Source of the DNA: Multifurca ochricompacta
Lineage: Eukaryota; Basidiomycota; Agaricomycetes; Russulales; Russulaceae
Reading direction: 5' to 3'
Assembly: GCA_022496185.1 (NCBI GenBank)
Contig: WTXG01000468.1
Span: 1 to 20,698, forward strand
DNA: 20,698 nucleotides
The position numbers and the translations under genes were made by a program. Positions 20,118 to 20,698 of the stretch are shown piece after piece; position 1 is the first letter of the stretch; each line of letters opens with the position of its first letter. The notes beneath the pieces were generated by a model that did not search any database, was not told the DNA's origin, and saw only the letters and a list, made by a program, of their open reading frames with translations.

Positions 20118-20430
20118 AATGCACGAGCGCTTTCTTCACGAATAATCTACATGCCTCAGTAGTCCCTCTGACATTAGTGGTGATGTACTCTATATCTCTA
20201 CCCATCTGCTATTTCGCTATCTAGATTGTTTCTCGGACTCATTTTCCAGTGGTTCTTCCTTCTGTATTGTTGTGACACAATCGATCAATAGAACTCCAGC
20301 CTACATTTGTCGGGTGAAGGAACCGAACGGTGGCGTGACGACCGTGAGCACGGAGCAAAACAAAATAATGATTCATAACCTTCCACTTCCATCCGACTTA
20401 CTCCAAAATAGCAGATCAGACAGTGGTGGG
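20118..20430. other. TOR 3' flank and spacer before the tRNA pair
   Basis: These roughly 310 bases hold the TOR 3' region and then the downstream side of the tRNA pair. No canonical AATAAA follows the TOR stop closely; an aaaataatgat block lies near 20362-20372. I see no gene or repeat. Confidence 0.45.
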
Positions 20431-20438
20431 AAAAAAAA
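20431..20438 (-). terminator. RNA polymerase III terminator (T8)
   Basis: Eight A residues on the plus strand give T8 on the transcribed minus strand, two bases past the discriminator base of the tRNA-Pro(CGG) gene. A run of four or more T is the standard Pol III stop. It is the first such run after the start of the upstream tRNA-Pro(AGG) gene, so it may end a transcript carrying both tRNAs. Confidence 0.8.
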
Positions 20439-20440
20439 GA

Positions 20441-20519
20441 GGGCCTGGCCGGGAATTGAACCCGGGACCTCCTCCAAATTATGCCCGAAGAAGGAATCAT
20501 GCTACTAGACCATCAGGCC
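20441..20519 (-). tRNA. tRNA-Pro, anticodon CGG, with 7-nt intron
   Basis: The minus strand folds as a full cloverleaf. The acceptor stem is GGCCTGA with CCAGGCC (A7 opposite C66 is a mismatch). The D arm is GTCT/TGAT around AGTAGCA. The anticodon stem is CCTTC/GGAGG, and the loop reads TTCGGG, then a 7-nt insert CATAATT, then T38. The T arm is CCGGG/CCCGG around TTCAATT (B box GGTTCAATTCC), with discriminator C73. Fungal nuclear introns lie right after position 37, as here. The gene starts 7 bp after the end of the upstream tRNA-Pro(AGG). Its T8 terminator follows at 20438-20431. Confidence 0.93.
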
Positions 20520-20526
20520 TAAATTT

Positions 20527-20606
20527 GGGCCTGACCGGGAATTGAACCCGGGACCTCCTCCAACTTGCATCCCTAAGAAGGAATCATACTACTAGACCAC
20601 CAGGCC
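20527..20606 (-). tRNA. tRNA-Pro, anticodon AGG, with 8-nt intron
   Basis: The minus strand folds as a cloverleaf almost identical to its neighbour. The acceptor stem is GGCCTGG with TCAGGCC (closing G7-U66 pair), with the same D, anticodon and T stems. The loop reads TTAGGG, then an 8-nt insert ATGCAAGT, then T38. A34 would be read as inosine. Discriminator is C73. The 7-bp spacer to the next tRNA (20526-20520, read AAATTTA) has no run of four T, so the two genes are probably one Pol III transcription unit. An A/T-rich block lies upstream, at about 20625-20640. Confidence 0.94.
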
Positions 20607-20698
20607 TTAGCACGGAAGTCACTCTAAAATTTATATTACATACATCCAATAGCATTTATGCATCCTGATATGGCACCTGACCAACGCATGTCTTACCG
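20607..20698. other. Upstream flank of the tRNA pair
   Basis: Ninety-two bases to the window edge lie upstream of the minus-strand tRNA pair. An A/T-rich block (ctaaaatttatattac, 20624-20639) sits 18-33 bp before the tRNA 5' end, where TFIIIB would bind. Nothing else is recognised. Confidence 0.4.

Overview
The window looks like nuclear DNA of a filamentous basidiomycete, probably a mushroom-forming (agaricomycete) fungus. The genes are packed closely and cut by many introns of about 47-71 nt. Their products (single TOR kinase, ELMO/CED-12 protein, methylenetetrahydrofolate reductase, AVT-type vacuolar amino acid transporter, fungal DUF202 membrane protein) are typical of that group. About 59 introns can be placed by eye. 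No prokaryotic, viral or CRISPR-like feature was seen.

Layout. 1-413: no assignable gene. 414-2260 (-): nine-exon vacuolar amino acid transporter, intact. 2706-4880 (-): large, mostly disordered Ser/Pro-rich protein of unknown function with CDK-type sites and a KEN box. 5086-5539 (+): small three-helix DUF202 protein. 5875-8016 (+): methylenetetrahydrofolate reductase. 8407-11241 (-): ELMO/CED-12 family protein. 11424-20117 (+): complete TOR kinase with HEAT, FAT, FRB, kinase and FATC regions in 33 exons. 20441-20606 (-): two proline tRNA genes, CGG and AGG anticodons, 7 bp apart, each with a tiny intron.

How the genes relate. The transporter (vacuolar amino acid exchange) and TOR (amino-acid-responsive growth control) are linked in physiology, and MTHFR feeds methyl groups to methionine synthesis. 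ELMO and TOR start from a shared 182-bp divergent promoter. Co-regulation is inference only.

Sequence quality. Four of the six protein genes (unknown protein, MTHFR, ELMO, TOR) need about 20 small frame corrections, nearly all one base in a short homopolymer and mostly missing bases. After those corrections each gene's coding length is an exact multiple of three. The transporter and DUF202 genes need none. I read this as uncorrected sequencing or assembly error rather than gene decay. The most interesting biological observations are the tandem tRNA-Pro pair with 7- and 8-nt introns, the last TOR intron whose retention would remove exactly the last four residues of the FATC tail, and a cluster of GC-AG introns.
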